Shown: positions 32,141 to 42,517 of the stretch, one piece after another
Layout of the letters: the number at the start of each line of letters is the position of its first letter
Position numbering within the stretch: the stretch's first letter is position 1
DNA from: Herpetomonas samuelpessoai
Taxonomy: Eukaryota; Euglenozoa; Kinetoplastea; Trypanosomatida; Trypanosomatidae
Assembly (NCBI GenBank): GCA_030849835.1
Contig: JASAOC010002077.1
Coordinates: 1-64,000, forward strand
Direction of reading: 5' to 3'
Length of the DNA stretch: 64,000 nucleotides
Translations under genes and position numbers: made by a program
The notes under the pieces: generated by a model
Told to the model about the DNA's origin: nothing
Databases searched by the model: none
The model's input: the letters and a program-made list of their open reading frames with translations, nothing else

Positions 32141-33439
32141 GCTGCAGGCACCCATCTGTCACGTGTGTGTGTGTGCGTGTGTATGTGTGGGTTGGCGCGT
32201 GCTTCTCTTTGCAGGACTCGACTGATCCTCACCTCCTCCTTGGCGTGGCGAATGCATGCATTTCTGGCCCATTAGCAGTGCTGCGGCTGCTGCTTTTTCT
32301 GTTGCGGTGGTGGTGGTGGTTGCCTTTGCGTGCTATAGTTCACTTGCGCCGTTGATCACATCTTTTTTTCTTTCCTCTTCTTCTCTTCCTCTTCTTCACT
32401 GTGCTTTTCTTTTCACTTCTGTTTTTTCATCTCCTGTTGCGTGGTTCGTGCATTTGCTTTCTCCTTCTCACGGAGGCACTTCGCATAACACAGGGCGAAG
32501 GAGAAAGGAAGGGAGAAAAGAAATAGCAGCACACGTTGTTTTTGTTTTTTTTTTTCCTTCTGATGTACGATTCGTCGCCATGTATACCTGTGGGAGACCT
32601 CACGCTCCTCTCAGCTCTTCACTGCGGTTTCATGTTTGTGGTCTTTCATCCCTTTATGCGTGTTCGCTCCCTACTCTGTCCCTCCTCCCCCCCCCCCACA
32701 CACACACACCCATTCCCCGATGTCTCATACTTGTATATGTATGCCTTCATGTATGATGCTCACTCTTTCTCTTGAACAAGTGCAGTCAACACCGAAAAAA
32801 AAAAAAAAAAAGTGACAAGAACAAATGAGAGAACGTTGATCATGGTGTGCCATGTGCGAATAAAACTATTCCCGCTATGCAACAGCCGGAGCTGCTAATT
32901 CATGTACCCGCGTTGTGGACATGAACCTCTCTGCACTGGGTGCGCTTGGAAAGGCTCTCTTCTCTATTTCGCTGGGGATGCGTGACGTGGTGCAGTAGCT
33001 CATCAGCGCGCGCGCGAGCGTGACAGCGCCACCGTCGTGTCGTCCCTGTACGCGCACTTTCCCGGCAACGGGATGAAGAAGAGAGAAAGCAACACCTCGC
33101 GTGCGACCACAATCTTCGACACGCACACAGAGGTGTGAAACCTAATGAGGATGCGCGCATGTATCACTGTTTTACAGGAGGAGTTTCACTCATTCATGCC
33201 TGTTGTCCTCCCTCATGTTGGCCTCTTTGGGATGGTAGGTTTCGTCTTATTACTTGTTTTTTGCTTATTCCCCCAGCCGACTTGCTCTCGTTGACGCGTT
33301 GGCGCTTATCTGGACAAGCAAGCCAGATCCTGTTTCTTGCCCCCCCCCTCCCCTCCCCTCCCTTTACGAGAAACACCCTTATCGTTGCTGATTACCTTTT
33401 CCCTCGTCCCCTGTAACCCTACCCTACCCATTCGCACCC
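32141..33439 (+). other. Intergenic region
   Basis: This 1.3-kb spacer includes (GT)n near 32164-32188, a C-run then (CA)n at 32688-32709, an A-run at 32795-32810, and a C/T tract at 33341-33364 followed by AG near 33369-33370, the likely acceptor of the next gene (5' UTR about 70 nt). GC-richer sequence at 32880-33130 has no convincing coding frame. Confidence 0.7.
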
Positions 33440-36400
33440 ATGGAAGGCACAAGCTTACCTCCGGAGGATGCGTGGGCGACCTCCCAGATAAGCACGTCTC
33501 ATCCCACTTCACATCTGAGCGCGCCCCCATTCCCAACCCAAAACATGGTGGTGCGTGAAGCCATTGTTCTCAAATACTTCAGCGTCGCTGCCCTCCTCTC
33601 CTTCTCCCCGCAGCGCTACCGTCGCCTCGTCATTGAAGAGCGCCTCCGCACGCACCAGGGTGACAGTCTGCAGGACCACGCACGCGCCAGCAGTCTCGGC
33701 TCTGCTCCCCTGCCCGACGTCGCCGAAGACCCACGCGCCTTCCTCACTGCGCTGGTAGAGGGTCTGGTGTACCCTTTTCTCTCACAAGCGAGCGCAGCAC
33801 CGCAGTCGTCACTCTTTCACCGCCTCACAGACACCCGCAACGCGCCGCCGCCGCCGCCGTCCTCGTCCTACCCGACAAGGACAGCGACAGGGCAGGGTTC
33901 CGCGCTGTTCCAGCCCACAACCCCGGTGACGGCCAAGAATGCCAACGCATTCTCCGCGACCACACCTGCCGCCGCCTTTCCTTCTTCACCGTCACCAAAG
34001 CTACCGAAAACAACGACAACCACCACCACCGCGGGTGGCAGTAGCAATGCCAACAGCCGCGCTGGCAGCCACAGCGCCTCCATCACCACCGCGGCGGCCG
34101 TCGCGTCGACGTCTCGCGCACCCGGCGTCACGGGCACCTTTCTTTGTCTTTCCCCGTTTGCGGGCGAAGACGCTGATGGGCACACGTCCACGTTCCGTGA
34201 CACTCACCCCTGCTACTCATCGGTCCCCTCTCACCAGCTCATGGCCGAGCTCGCCGAACCGCAGTTTGAGCGCTTCCACCGCTACATGCAAGGGGGTGCG
34301 CCATCCCAGGGCCCACCCATCCCTGCAAGCCACAGCAACGGCAGCGGGGCGGACCACAGCCATGACAGTCAGCGCCGTGGGGCAGCGGCTGTGGCGCAGG
34401 GGTTCCTCAGCACCAGCGGCGGCACCACCCCCTCCGCCGCCGATGGGGGCAGCTACCTTGACCCGGCGACAGGCCATTATGTGAGCGCGGCCGGGGTCCT
34501 GCTTCACGCGCCCGCCGACGCCCTTCGGCGCCACCACCAGGCTTTTCTTCGGCTGCTGCCACCGGTGCTGCACTCGGCGAGCGGTATGGCACAGGTCAGC
34601 CGGCTCTGCCCGGCGCTGCTGCCCGCGGTGCTCGAGGTCCTTGTGAAGGGAAGCGTCGTGGTAGACGGCGGGGAGGCGTCGGGGGCGCTGCGAGACTCCA
34701 TCGCGACGGTAGCCGCGAATGCGATGGGCAAGATGACCAGCGGCCCTTCGGCCACCGCATCGTCCGCGGCCCGTGCGGCGGGTACGGGCAAAGAAACCAT
34801 GGCAAACACCTCCCTCTCCTCGCTGGAGTCCTTCACGGCAACGGGTACATCGGCTACCACCACAAACGCCACCAAGGGGAACACGGGTGCGTCTGGTGCT
34901 GCGGGAACGACAGCAGACTCGAGAGAGTCCTGGACGGCGGCGCGCCGGTGCCTCCTGTACTTGCTGGAACGATATGCGTCTGAACTGGCCGCCCAGCAGC
35001 GCCGCCTCCGTGCGTTGCGTAGGACTATCGCCACCCTTATCAAACGTCTCGTGGTCGTGCATGACGCGACCAAGGACCAGGAGGACACACAGAAAGAGTC
35101 GGTGGAACTGCTGGCGTCGTTCCGTGCTTTGGCGCGGCAGATAACAGAGGACGCACTACCGCTGGCGCACGCCGTTTCCGCTCTGCGCACGACAACGGCG
35201 ACGCTCCTCTGTGTTGTAGATCAACCAGCCTGGGCCATCCATCTCGCCGCCACGATGCTTCTTGCCCGCGTCTTTCCTTTCCTCGATTCGATCGCTGCCT
35301 CAGGGGAGCAGCCGCTCTCCCGCGTGCCCGTGCTCCACGAAGCGGACAAGCTGCTGGTGTACGGACCTGTGGTGGAGGAAGTTGTGGGACGCCTGGCCGC
35401 GCTGCAGCCCTCCGGTACGGGTGCCCCAGGCAACGTCTGTGAACGGGATCGAGTGGGCATCGGTCGATTGCACGCATTGCTGACACATCTAGAGGCGGCC
35501 CCTTGCACAGCAGAGGCAGCGGCTTCTGACGAACGGAAACGCAAGGATCACGGGAGCAGTGTCGCATCGCCTGCCTCCTCTACCCGGACGACGACCACAG
35601 CCACGACCCCTGACGCGTCTGGGGAGGAGGACGTCTGGGATGTTGACGCGGAGGCCCTTGGCATCATAGAGCAGAGACTGCGACGGGAGTGGGCCGCCCT
35701 CATGGACGCCCTCGAGGCGCACGCACAGGAAGTGACCACGGAGGTGAGCGGGTGGACCTCCTCCACCACCCTGGTGTTTTGCCTTGTGACCGTCTATCGT
35801 CAGCGTGAGGAAAGCGAGAAGCAACCCCTTCGCGCAGGTGCACGACATCCAGAGAGCAACGTCGGGGAGGAGGGGGAGGAGGAAGAGGAGGACGCGGCGT
35901 CGAGGCTGCTGCTTCCTGACGCTGCAGTGGCCGATGACGCGGCCTCAACGGCGAGTGGTAGCACCACCGACAGCGGCAGCCACCGAACAACGTCTCCTGC
36001 CGGTGTGATTCGAAGCGGAAGCGTTGTGCGACACGACAACGGTGGCGCGACCCCGTCCTCGGTACGTGGTGTTGTGCTCGCAGGCAATGTTAACGTTGCG
36101 ACCAGCACCCCATCGTCCGCGTCACCCGTTCCCGTCTCCACGCCCGCGCGACCGGGAGGGGCCACTGGGCCACGGACCGTGGCAGGGGTGGTGGTGCTTG
36201 GCGACGCCGCATCCCCTCTCCTCCAAGGCGCCACGGCGTCGCCACACGTGGTGACGGCAAAGGTAGTGAAAAACGTGTCCACAGCGTCCGCGGCGCCCCC
36301 GCGCGAGGGGACGAGTCCCAGCGCTGCTGCTGCCGGCGTGGTGGGTTCTCCTTTGGTGAAAGACGGGCCGCTGACATCGCCCACGAGCGGACTTCGCGTT

Positions 36401-38839
36401 GGGCGGGTGGTCACCTCAACCAGCAAGCCGGTGCCGCCTGCCTCCTCCCCACCTCAACCGCACCACCGTCACCACCACGCACGGCGTTCGCGCCTGATAT
36501 GGCGCCTGCCGGACCGCGTCCCTGCGCAGGTGACCCCGACGCACATGGCCATCCTCACGGCCATGACCCTGTGTCTGCCCAACGGGGTGCGCGTGGATGG
36601 CGAGGTCAAGACCGCGAGTACACGCACCGTGGCGGCGCTCGGGCAGTGGTTTGCGCAGGCCCTGGTCATGCACCTGGCCGACCCGAGCACCGCCGTGGAG
36701 GTGCACCACCACTTGAGCACCCTTTCACCGTCGGCGGCGAGCGGTAGCACCGCAGCACACGTGCCCTCTCTCCACACCGGGAGCCACACCCGCTCCTTCG
36801 CCACATGGCACTCGCCCAACCGTCTTCCGAGCGCGAAGGTAACGTCCGCCTGCGTGGCGCTGACGCATCTTCTCTTGCAGCACACCTCCTTTTTCTCCCG
36901 CGCGGTCCTGGGCGGCGGCACGCTGGCCTCCCTCCGCGCGATTACCGCCTCCATGGCCAACGCCCCTTCCCCGGCCGTGGTCCCGCACCTCCCGCCTGAG
37001 GCCGTCCGGGAGGGCACCCGATCGCGGACCGTCTCGCCGCCTGCCGACCCTTTCCCGCAAAGGGAGCCGCCGCAGACAAGCCCATCCTCGTCTAGTTACA
37101 ACATTGACCTCAACACGAAGGACCTTCTGCAGCAGGACACCGCCAAGAAGGTCCCCACCACAACCACCTCCCCTCTCCAGACAACCCCCAGCCTGCTGGC
37201 GCCTCCGCTCGACAACGACAACGCGAGCAGCGGCCGAGGCGGGTCTGCCGCGGGACCGACAGCGGCGAAAATCACGGATGTCCTCACCCGCCTCGCGTCC
37301 CTCCTGGCCCTCCGTCTGCTCCCTCAGCTGCGCGCTGCCCTTGCACAGCAGTTCGCTTGCGAGGCGAGCCAGCAGACCTCTGGCGTGTCCTCCGACGCGG
37401 CGCGGCACCTGCTGTCGGAGCTGCCTGAAACTCACGCCGCTCTGCACCTCCTCCTACAATCGGTGCTGACCCATCCCAGCGGGGAGCCTTTCAGCGCAGA
37501 GGCGCAGCGCAGCGTCGCCTCTCTTTTCCTCTCCTGGACGCACTTGCTTTTCCACATCCACAGCAACCCTCAGGGCAATGCCAGCCAGCAAGACGATGTA
37601 CGGCGCTGGGTGGTGCATGGCTTTGAATGGATCCTCCTCGCTGTGGCTCATCTTCTGCACAATGGGTGTCGCACCGCATCCCTGGCGAACGCCGGCGTCC
37701 GTGGTAGTCCTATCCACCTCTGCGCAGCCCTCGCACCCCTCGCCCAGCGCACGGTGGCGCTCCTGCCTTTCTCTGAGTCCCCCGCGAATAGCACAGAGAA
37801 GGAGGTTGACGGCGCTGACACGGCGACATCTGCTCCCATGGGGACCGTCTGGGACGCCCTTCGGCGTCTCCTTCGTCCACAACGGCCCGCGCCCGACGTG
37901 GACGGCGATCGCGAAGAGAACGCATACGAGCCCACAGAACAAGGGAACGCAGCGAAGAGGCTTCCACTGGTGCTGAGGGAGTATGTTTTGCCTGCGCTTG
38001 ACACGCTGGAAGCGGCGGCCGAGGCGGCATTCTTTATTCTCAGTCCGACAGAGACACGCCTGCCCGTGTCACTCCGCCCACATGAAGCGCGTTTCCGTGA
38101 GAGTGCAGCGCGTCCTTCGTGCCCTTCAGTGTCCCGTGAAGCTTCCGCGTGCCGCCGGTCACCAGTCCCGTCTTCATCGCAAACGCCTCCTGGCAGCGCG
38201 ACGGCACCAAGGCCTCGTCGTCCCTTTCTGAATCTCTCACGCCTGCGCGACGCGGAGGATGGTGACGACACCCTACTCACCTTCTTGAACACAGAGGAAA
38301 CGACCGACACCGCCTTTGCGCAGCAGTACAGCACCCCAGCGGCGCTCGCTGAGCTGAAGCGCTACCTGCAGAAAGAGGTTCTTTCCGCCGAGCACGGGTC
38401 TCTGCTGGGGGTACTTCCCGGCACACCGGAGCCCTTCACGCTACGTGCCCGTGTGCCATTCTCCCTCTCTCCCTCCCTTATGAGGGGAGAGAAGAGGGAA
38501 CCGGAACCCTCACAGGTACCTCCCATCGCAGCAGGGACCTCTGCCTCCTCCCTCAACGTAGCGACGGACGACATCATTGAGGAGGGGGAAGGAGGTCTGT
38601 GGAGCCACCAGCGGATAGAGTGGGGGCGCAGCGTCATGCGTTACATTGACCGTCAGTGGTGGTTCGCACGCGCCGACGTCGCCAGCATCGGTCTGCGGCC
38701 TCGTGGCACCCGCGACACGGTCACCGTCGCGATGTGTGACTGCCCGGCCGCAGCGGGGGAAGGCACGGCGGAATACCTGGACGGCTGTCTTTCTCCGCGA
38801 TGGCCCGTGTCACTCGTCGAGGGTCGATGCTTTGTGTGA
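33440..38839 (+). CDS. 1799-residue protein of unknown function
   Basis: No family is recognised. The start is the first ATG after a C/T tract plus AG; a second in-frame ATG at 33545 precedes the first ordered helix (VVREAIVLKYFSVAALLSFS). Ordered, Leu/Ala-rich helical stretches alternate with Ser/Thr/Ala/Pro low complexity. Helical examples are ~365-420 (FLRLLPPVLH, LLPAVLEVLVKGS), ~495-600 (CLLYLLERYASELAAQQRRL, IATLIKRLVVVHD), ~1030-1150 (THMAILTAMTLCLPNGVRV, FAQALVMHLADP) and ~1270-1430 (LLRL-type helices). The pattern resembles an alpha-solenoid scaffold carrying disordered loops, but no HEAT or ARM consensus can be shown. No transmembrane span, signal peptide or catalytic motif is seen. 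The C-terminal region contains IEWGRSVMRYIDRQWWF and a CDC pair. The codon bias matches its neighbours, so it is a real gene. Confidence 0.75.
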   Translation: MEGTSLPPEDAWATSQISTSHPTSHLSAPPFPTQNMVVREAIVLKYFSVAALLSFSPQRYRRLVIEERLRTHQGDSLQDHARASSLGSAPLPDVAEDPRAFLTALVEGLVYPFLSQASAAPQSSLFHRLTDTRNAPPPPPSSSYPTRTATGQGSALFQPTTPVTAKNANAFSATTPAAAFPSSPSPKLPKTTTTTTTAGGSSNANSRAGSHSASITTAAAVASTSRAPGVTGTFLCLSPFAGEDADGHTSTFRDTHPCYSSVPSHQLMAELAEPQFERFHRYMQGGAPSQGPPIPASHSNGSGADHSHDSQRRGAAAVAQGFLSTSGGTTPSAADGGSYLDPATGHYVSAAGVLLHAPADALRRHHQAFLRLLPPVLHSASGMAQVSRLCPALLPAVLEVLVKGSVVVDGGEASGALRDSIATVAANAMGKMTSGPSATASSAARAAGTGKETMANTSLSSLESFTATGTSATTTNATKGNTGASGAAGTTADSRESWTAARRCLLYLLERYASELAAQQRRLRALRRTIATLIKRLVVVHDATKDQEDTQKESVELLASFRALARQITEDALPLAHAVSALRTTTATLLCVVDQPAWAIHLAATMLLARVFPFLDSIAASGEQPLSRVPVLHEADKLLVYGPVVEEVVGRLAALQPSGTGAPGNVCERDRVGIGRLHALLTHLEAAPCTAEAAASDERKRKDHGSSVASPASSTRTTTTATTPDASGEEDVWDVDAEALGIIEQRLRREWAALMDALEAHAQEVTTEVSGWTSSTTLVFCLVTVYRQREESEKQPLRAGARHPESNVGEEGEEEEEDAASRLLLPDAAVADDAASTASGSTTDSGSHRTTSPAGVIRSGSVVRHDNGGATPSSVRGVVLAGNVNVATSTPSSASPVPVSTPARPGGATGPRTVAGVVVLGDAASPLLQGATASPHVVTAKVVKNVSTASAAPPREGTSPSAAAAGVVGSPLVKDGPLTSPTSGLRVGRVVTSTSKPVPPASSPPQPHHRHHHARRSRLIWRLPDRVPAQVTPTHMAILTAMTLCLPNGVRVDGEVKTASTRTVAALGQWFAQALVMHLADPSTAVEVHHHLSTLSPSAASGSTAAHVPSLHTGSHTRSFATWHSPNRLPSAKVTSACVALTHLLLQHTSFFSRAVLGGGTLASLRAITASMANAPSPAVVPHLPPEAVREGTRSRTVSPPADPFPQREPPQTSPSSSSYNIDLNTKDLLQQDTAKKVPTTTTSPLQTTPSLLAPPLDNDNASSGRGGSAAGPTAAKITDVLTRLASLLALRLLPQLRAALAQQFACEASQQTSGVSSDAARHLLSELPETHAALHLLLQSVLTHPSGEPFSAEAQRSVASLFLSWTHLLFHIHSNPQGNASQQDDVRRWVVHGFEWILLAVAHLLHNGCRTASLANAGVRGSPIHLCAALAPLAQRTVALLPFSESPANSTEKEVDGADTATSAPMGTVWDALRRLLRPQRPAPDVDGDREENAYEPTEQGNAAKRLPLVLREYVLPALDTLEAAAEAAFFILSPTETRLPVSLRPHEARFRESAARPSCPSVSREASACRRSPVPSSSQTPPGSATAPRPRRPFLNLSRLRDAEDGDDTLLTFLNTEETTDTAFAQQYSTPAALAELKRYLQKEVLSAEHGSLLGVLPGTPEPFTLRARVPFSLSPSLMRGEKREPEPSQVPPIAAGTSASSLNVATDDIIEEGEGGLWSHQRIEWGRSVMRYIDRQWWFARADVASIGLRPRGTRDTVTVAMCDCPAAAGEGTAEYLDGCLSPRWPVSLVEGRCFV

Positions 38840-39584
38840 GCGTGCGTGCCGCCAGGGTGGCAGAGGAGGACGGCAAAGCACCATGTGTGCGTGAAGGAGT
38901 GTGCGGGTGCGCGCGCACGGTGACCTGCTTTCTGTTCAGAAACATTCGACACACACACACTTTTCCGTGCCTCTTTGTCTTCTGTTGGGAAAACATGTTT
39001 TTGACTTTGCCGTTGCGTTCCAAAGTCGCGCATAGGTGAAGAAAAGAAAAGAGGAATGGCACTGCACGTGAGAGTAAAGGTTTGAAATGATTTGGGGCTC
39101 CAAGAAGGGGACGGTTGCACCTCCTTTCAACACAAGAAAACAAAAAAAAAAGATGACTTGATTTTAAAAATGAAGAACTTGAAGCAATGAGCGAAACAAA
39201 GGATGAGCCTCTGCCCCCTTGCTGCTCCCTTTTCTGTTATCCACCGCTTTGGCGGGAAAGGCTCCTGAGGTTGTATCATGTGAGATGGACAGCACTGAAT
39301 CGAACTTCCCTCCCCCTCTTCCGCTCCTTGCCTTGGCTGGTGATGTCTCACCGCTAGTGTAGCCGACGGCATATTTCCTCTCCTCTTTTTTTTTGATTCT
39401 TGTCCTTGTCCTCTTTTTCTTTCTTTTCACGTACCTGTGTGTGTCCTTGGCGAAGGCATAATTCGTGAGAGAAAAGGGCTGGCGCGGTAAGGGGCGCGCT
39501 AGAAAGCTGAATACGTCCGTGCATCCCTCCCGCGCAAGATATTTCACGGTTTTCTTTCGTGGGCGAAGCACTTGCGCCCTCGTC
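38840..39584 (+). other. Intergenic region
   Basis: The 745-bp spacer has A-runs near 39141-39152 and a T/C tract at 39380-39430 ending in candidate AGs near 39468-39475. No gene is seen. Confidence 0.7.
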
Positions 39585-41489
39585 ATGTACAACTACGAAG
39601 CAGCAACACTGGGTAGCAGCGGCAGCAAACCCATCGCACCGTCTGGACCCTCTCACAACGGCGCTCCAGGAACGGGGAAGCCATCTGTGGAGCTGACCAG
39701 CAGCCAAGAGGCGTTAGAAGGCAAGTACCTTGCCCAGATCAAGAAGTCTAAGACGTTGACCGTACTGCTAGAGTCGGAGAAGACACGATCACGACAGTTG
39801 GAGGAACAGCTGAATGAGGCGAACGCGAAGCTAGAGAAGCTGACCCGTCAGCAGCAGCGGCAACAGCAGCGGGTCGGTGGTAAGGTAAAGGCAGCCGCTG
39901 GCACCGCGGCGAACGTGCCCGTTTCTCGCCGATTGCCCTTCCTTGACATGACTGGCGACGACGACGACAAGGATAATGGAAGCGGCGGTGAAGGAGAAGG
40001 GTATGCTTCCTCGACGGTAAAGCAGCTGCGAGAACGGCTAGATCGTGCGTACGCCCAGGTGCGGGAACGCGACGTGCAGCTCAGTGAAGCCAAGCGTGAA
40101 GGAGCCTTGCTGAGAACCATTCTTGGGCGAGAGCTTGGGAAGACGCCGGAGGAACTCACGTCGTGGCTGACCACTGCGACGACGGGCAGCGGAGGCAGCG
40201 GCCGTGAGAGCTCATCCGACGCACCGGACGGATGGAAGAGTCGCGCCGAGCAGATTGTGCTGCTCAAGGGCAAGCTCAAGGATATGGAACGGCTCGTGGC
40301 GGCGTACCAAGCTGGTGAAGGCCCCACCACTGTCGGCAACGAAGCCGTTGACCAGAGAGGGGTAGGGACGGTGTCCTGTGCCTCGTCGGGTTCTTCGCGG
40401 CCCTCCCCTCAGACACAGCCACCCATGCGCCAGGAAGACGTTGCGGCGTTGGTGGCCGCCGGCGGCGATGACCTGGAGAGCCTCATGCTTCTGGCACGTC
40501 AGACCGCGCCTGCCGACACCCTCGCTGGCACAGACGGAATAGGCATGGACGGAGGCACGGGCAAGCGTGGTCCGCGCAGCAACAGTCGTTTGCAGCGTCA
40601 AGGGGGGCATGCCGCGCCGTCGGTGCAGAGTCAGCGCACAGGTGTCTCCTACGGTGCGGCCTCCACAGCAACACACCGCCGCGACGTGGACGACGACGCG
40701 CGTGACGCGATTAGCGACCTCGCCGGGAAACGTCTGAAGACGCTGCGCGAGGTGGAGGCAGCGCTGGCCAACGCCCTGCAGGAGCTCAAGGAAGAGAAGG
40801 GAAAGCAACCAGCACTGGCGGCGCGTGTGGCGTCTCTGCAGCGCGACAACGCACAGCTTCGTGCGCATGTGCAGACCATGCTTGAGAAGAGCAAAGACGA
40901 TGACGAGCTTGTCGCGGCCTACAAGGCGGAGCTCGAGGATGCGCTCGGCGCCATGCAAGACCTCAAGCGGGAGATCGCAGAGCTGCAGGAAGAGGAAGCC
41001 GAGGAGGCAAGGCAAGCTGCACAGCGGGACGGCTCGCATCGCGCCACCGCCACGGTCGACGAGGCGCTGCGCAAGGAAAATGCAAGCCTCAAAGCTCGCA
41101 TCGCCGCGTTAGAGGCCGCTTCTTCAGCTGCGGGCCTCACGTCGACCCCGGGAAGCACCGAGGTGCAGCCCGACTACGCTGAACGTGTCGCCCGCTGGGC
41201 CCACACAGTCGCAAGAACCGCTGCGGACACCGCTGAAGGGACGGCAGAGGCGACGTCGTTGTCACCACAAGTACCTCCTGCGGTTGCGGCACTCCTTCGC
41301 GCCGCCCACGGGCACATCCTCCTCGTCGAGACGCAACTTCAGCAGCGGGAACGCGACGGAGTCTTGGTGGGTAGCGGAGGTAGTGCCACCTCTGCACCGC
41401 CTGCGCTGCTGCGAGAAAACGCCAACCTGAAGGAGCGCATTCGGTCCTTGACGGACCTTCTCCGCAAGGAGGCACAGTTGCAGCAGTAA
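39585..41489 (+). CDS. Coiled-coil protein, CCDC13-like
   Basis: From the first ATG the product has 634 residues. After a ~30-residue Gly/Ser lead come coiled coils at ~35-95 (KSKTLTVLLESEKTRSRQLE), ~140-190 (KQLRERLDRAYAQVRERDVQ), ~365-480 and ~485-530, with a final helix (LLRENANLKERIRSLTDLLR). The segment MLEKSKDDDELVAAYKAEL and the AKREGALLRTILGRELG block recall the conserved parts of CCDC13, a centriolar-satellite and cilium-associated protein in animals. The linkers are Gly/Ser-rich and poorly conserved in appearance. A role at the basal body or flagellum is therefore inferred only from the family. The alternative is an unrelated coiled-coil protein with similar composition. Confidence 0.6.
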   Translation: MYNYEAATLGSSGSKPIAPSGPSHNGAPGTGKPSVELTSSQEALEGKYLAQIKKSKTLTVLLESEKTRSRQLEEQLNEANAKLEKLTRQQQRQQQRVGGKVKAAAGTAANVPVSRRLPFLDMTGDDDDKDNGSGGEGEGYASSTVKQLRERLDRAYAQVRERDVQLSEAKREGALLRTILGRELGKTPEELTSWLTTATTGSGGSGRESSSDAPDGWKSRAEQIVLLKGKLKDMERLVAAYQAGEGPTTVGNEAVDQRGVGTVSCASSGSSRPSPQTQPPMRQEDVAALVAAGGDDLESLMLLARQTAPADTLAGTDGIGMDGGTGKRGPRSNSRLQRQGGHAAPSVQSQRTGVSYGAASTATHRRDVDDDARDAISDLAGKRLKTLREVEAALANALQELKEEKGKQPALAARVASLQRDNAQLRAHVQTMLEKSKDDDELVAAYKAELEDALGAMQDLKREIAELQEEEAEEARQAAQRDGSHRATATVDEALRKENASLKARIAALEAASSAAGLTSTPGSTEVQPDYAERVARWAHTVARTAADTAEGTAEATSLSPQVPPAVAALLRAAHGHILLVETQLQQRERDGVLVGSGGSATSAPPALLRENANLKERIRSLTDLLRKEAQLQQ

Positions 41490-42517
41490 CACAAAAGAGA
41501 GCCACGCCTGGGCGGATGTGCGTGAACGACAAGCTCCCCTTCCCCATTCTGCAGAACCCATGCGGCGGACGCATTCTTACGCCTCCCTCCGCTCCTCTCT
41601 CTATCTCTATCTCTCTCTCTTCCTTTCGTTTTCCTGTATTCATCTTCTACTCATCATTCTCGCTTGTTTTCTTTTCTTTATGTTGTACAGTCACCTCCCC
41701 GCGGAACGCATTTCCCCGATAACACGCGTTGCTAGGAAAACAAACCAAAACAAATCAGCGAAGAAAAGAAAATATGACAACATTTACTGGGTTACGCGGC
41801 CTTCTGGATGAGGCCATGGGTCTTGATGCTGGGAGCGACTGCTGTGGACTCTACCCGTTGACCAACGCACCACACGTATGATGTAACCTCTCTCACTCTC
41901 TCTCTCTCATATTCTCTCCCCTCTGAAAGTCTACAAACAGCTTCTCTTTTGAGACGTCTAGCACACAAGCAGAATTGTCTGTGGATTGAGCGTTGGCGCT
42001 TACGTGTTCGCTTCTCTTATCATTTCTTCCTTGTTCATTTCTTTGGCTCACCCCACTTTCCTCTCTCTCTCTCTTTTTTCCTTTACCAGTTGTTCTTACC
42101 CTCCCCCAGCCTCTCCCAAGCTCTCTCACGCGTGCCTTCCTGTCTTGTTCTTGGACCATCCGCACGTGATATCCATATATTGTGAGCCGGTAGCCCCTCT
42201 CTATAAACATATTTTTCGTGTTTTCACAACGAACGGGGTGTGTTTGTCCCTGTGCTCGCCACGCTTGCACCCATTTATACAGCCAAAAGCACTCACAGTA
42301 AACGCGAAAGCACGCAAGCAGACACCGCTACATTACGTCAAGTCCGCTCCTCCTCTTCGTGTGCATCGTTAATTCATACCCATCATACACACACACACAC
42401 ACAAAGTGCGTGCCACCTTCACTCTCTCCTTGCATCGTTTCTTTTTTTTTTTTTACTGCTGTTGTGCTTCTTTTTTTCATTCGTCACCCACAGTGTTATC
42501 TTTCCTTTTTCTTTATC
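41490..42517 (+). other. Intergenic region
   Basis: The 1-kb spacer holds (CT)n at 41890-41910, an A-rich stretch at 41740-41775, (CA)n at 42387-42402 and a T-rich acceptor tract. No gene is seen. Confidence 0.7.
42438..42493 (+). promoter_or_regulatory. Trans-splice acceptor of the Cys-rich surface protein gene
   Basis: Long T-runs (42442-42454, 42470-42477) are followed by CACCCACAG, with AG at 42492-42493. This is 24 nt before ATG 42518 and rules out longer in-frame starts. Confidence 0.65.
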
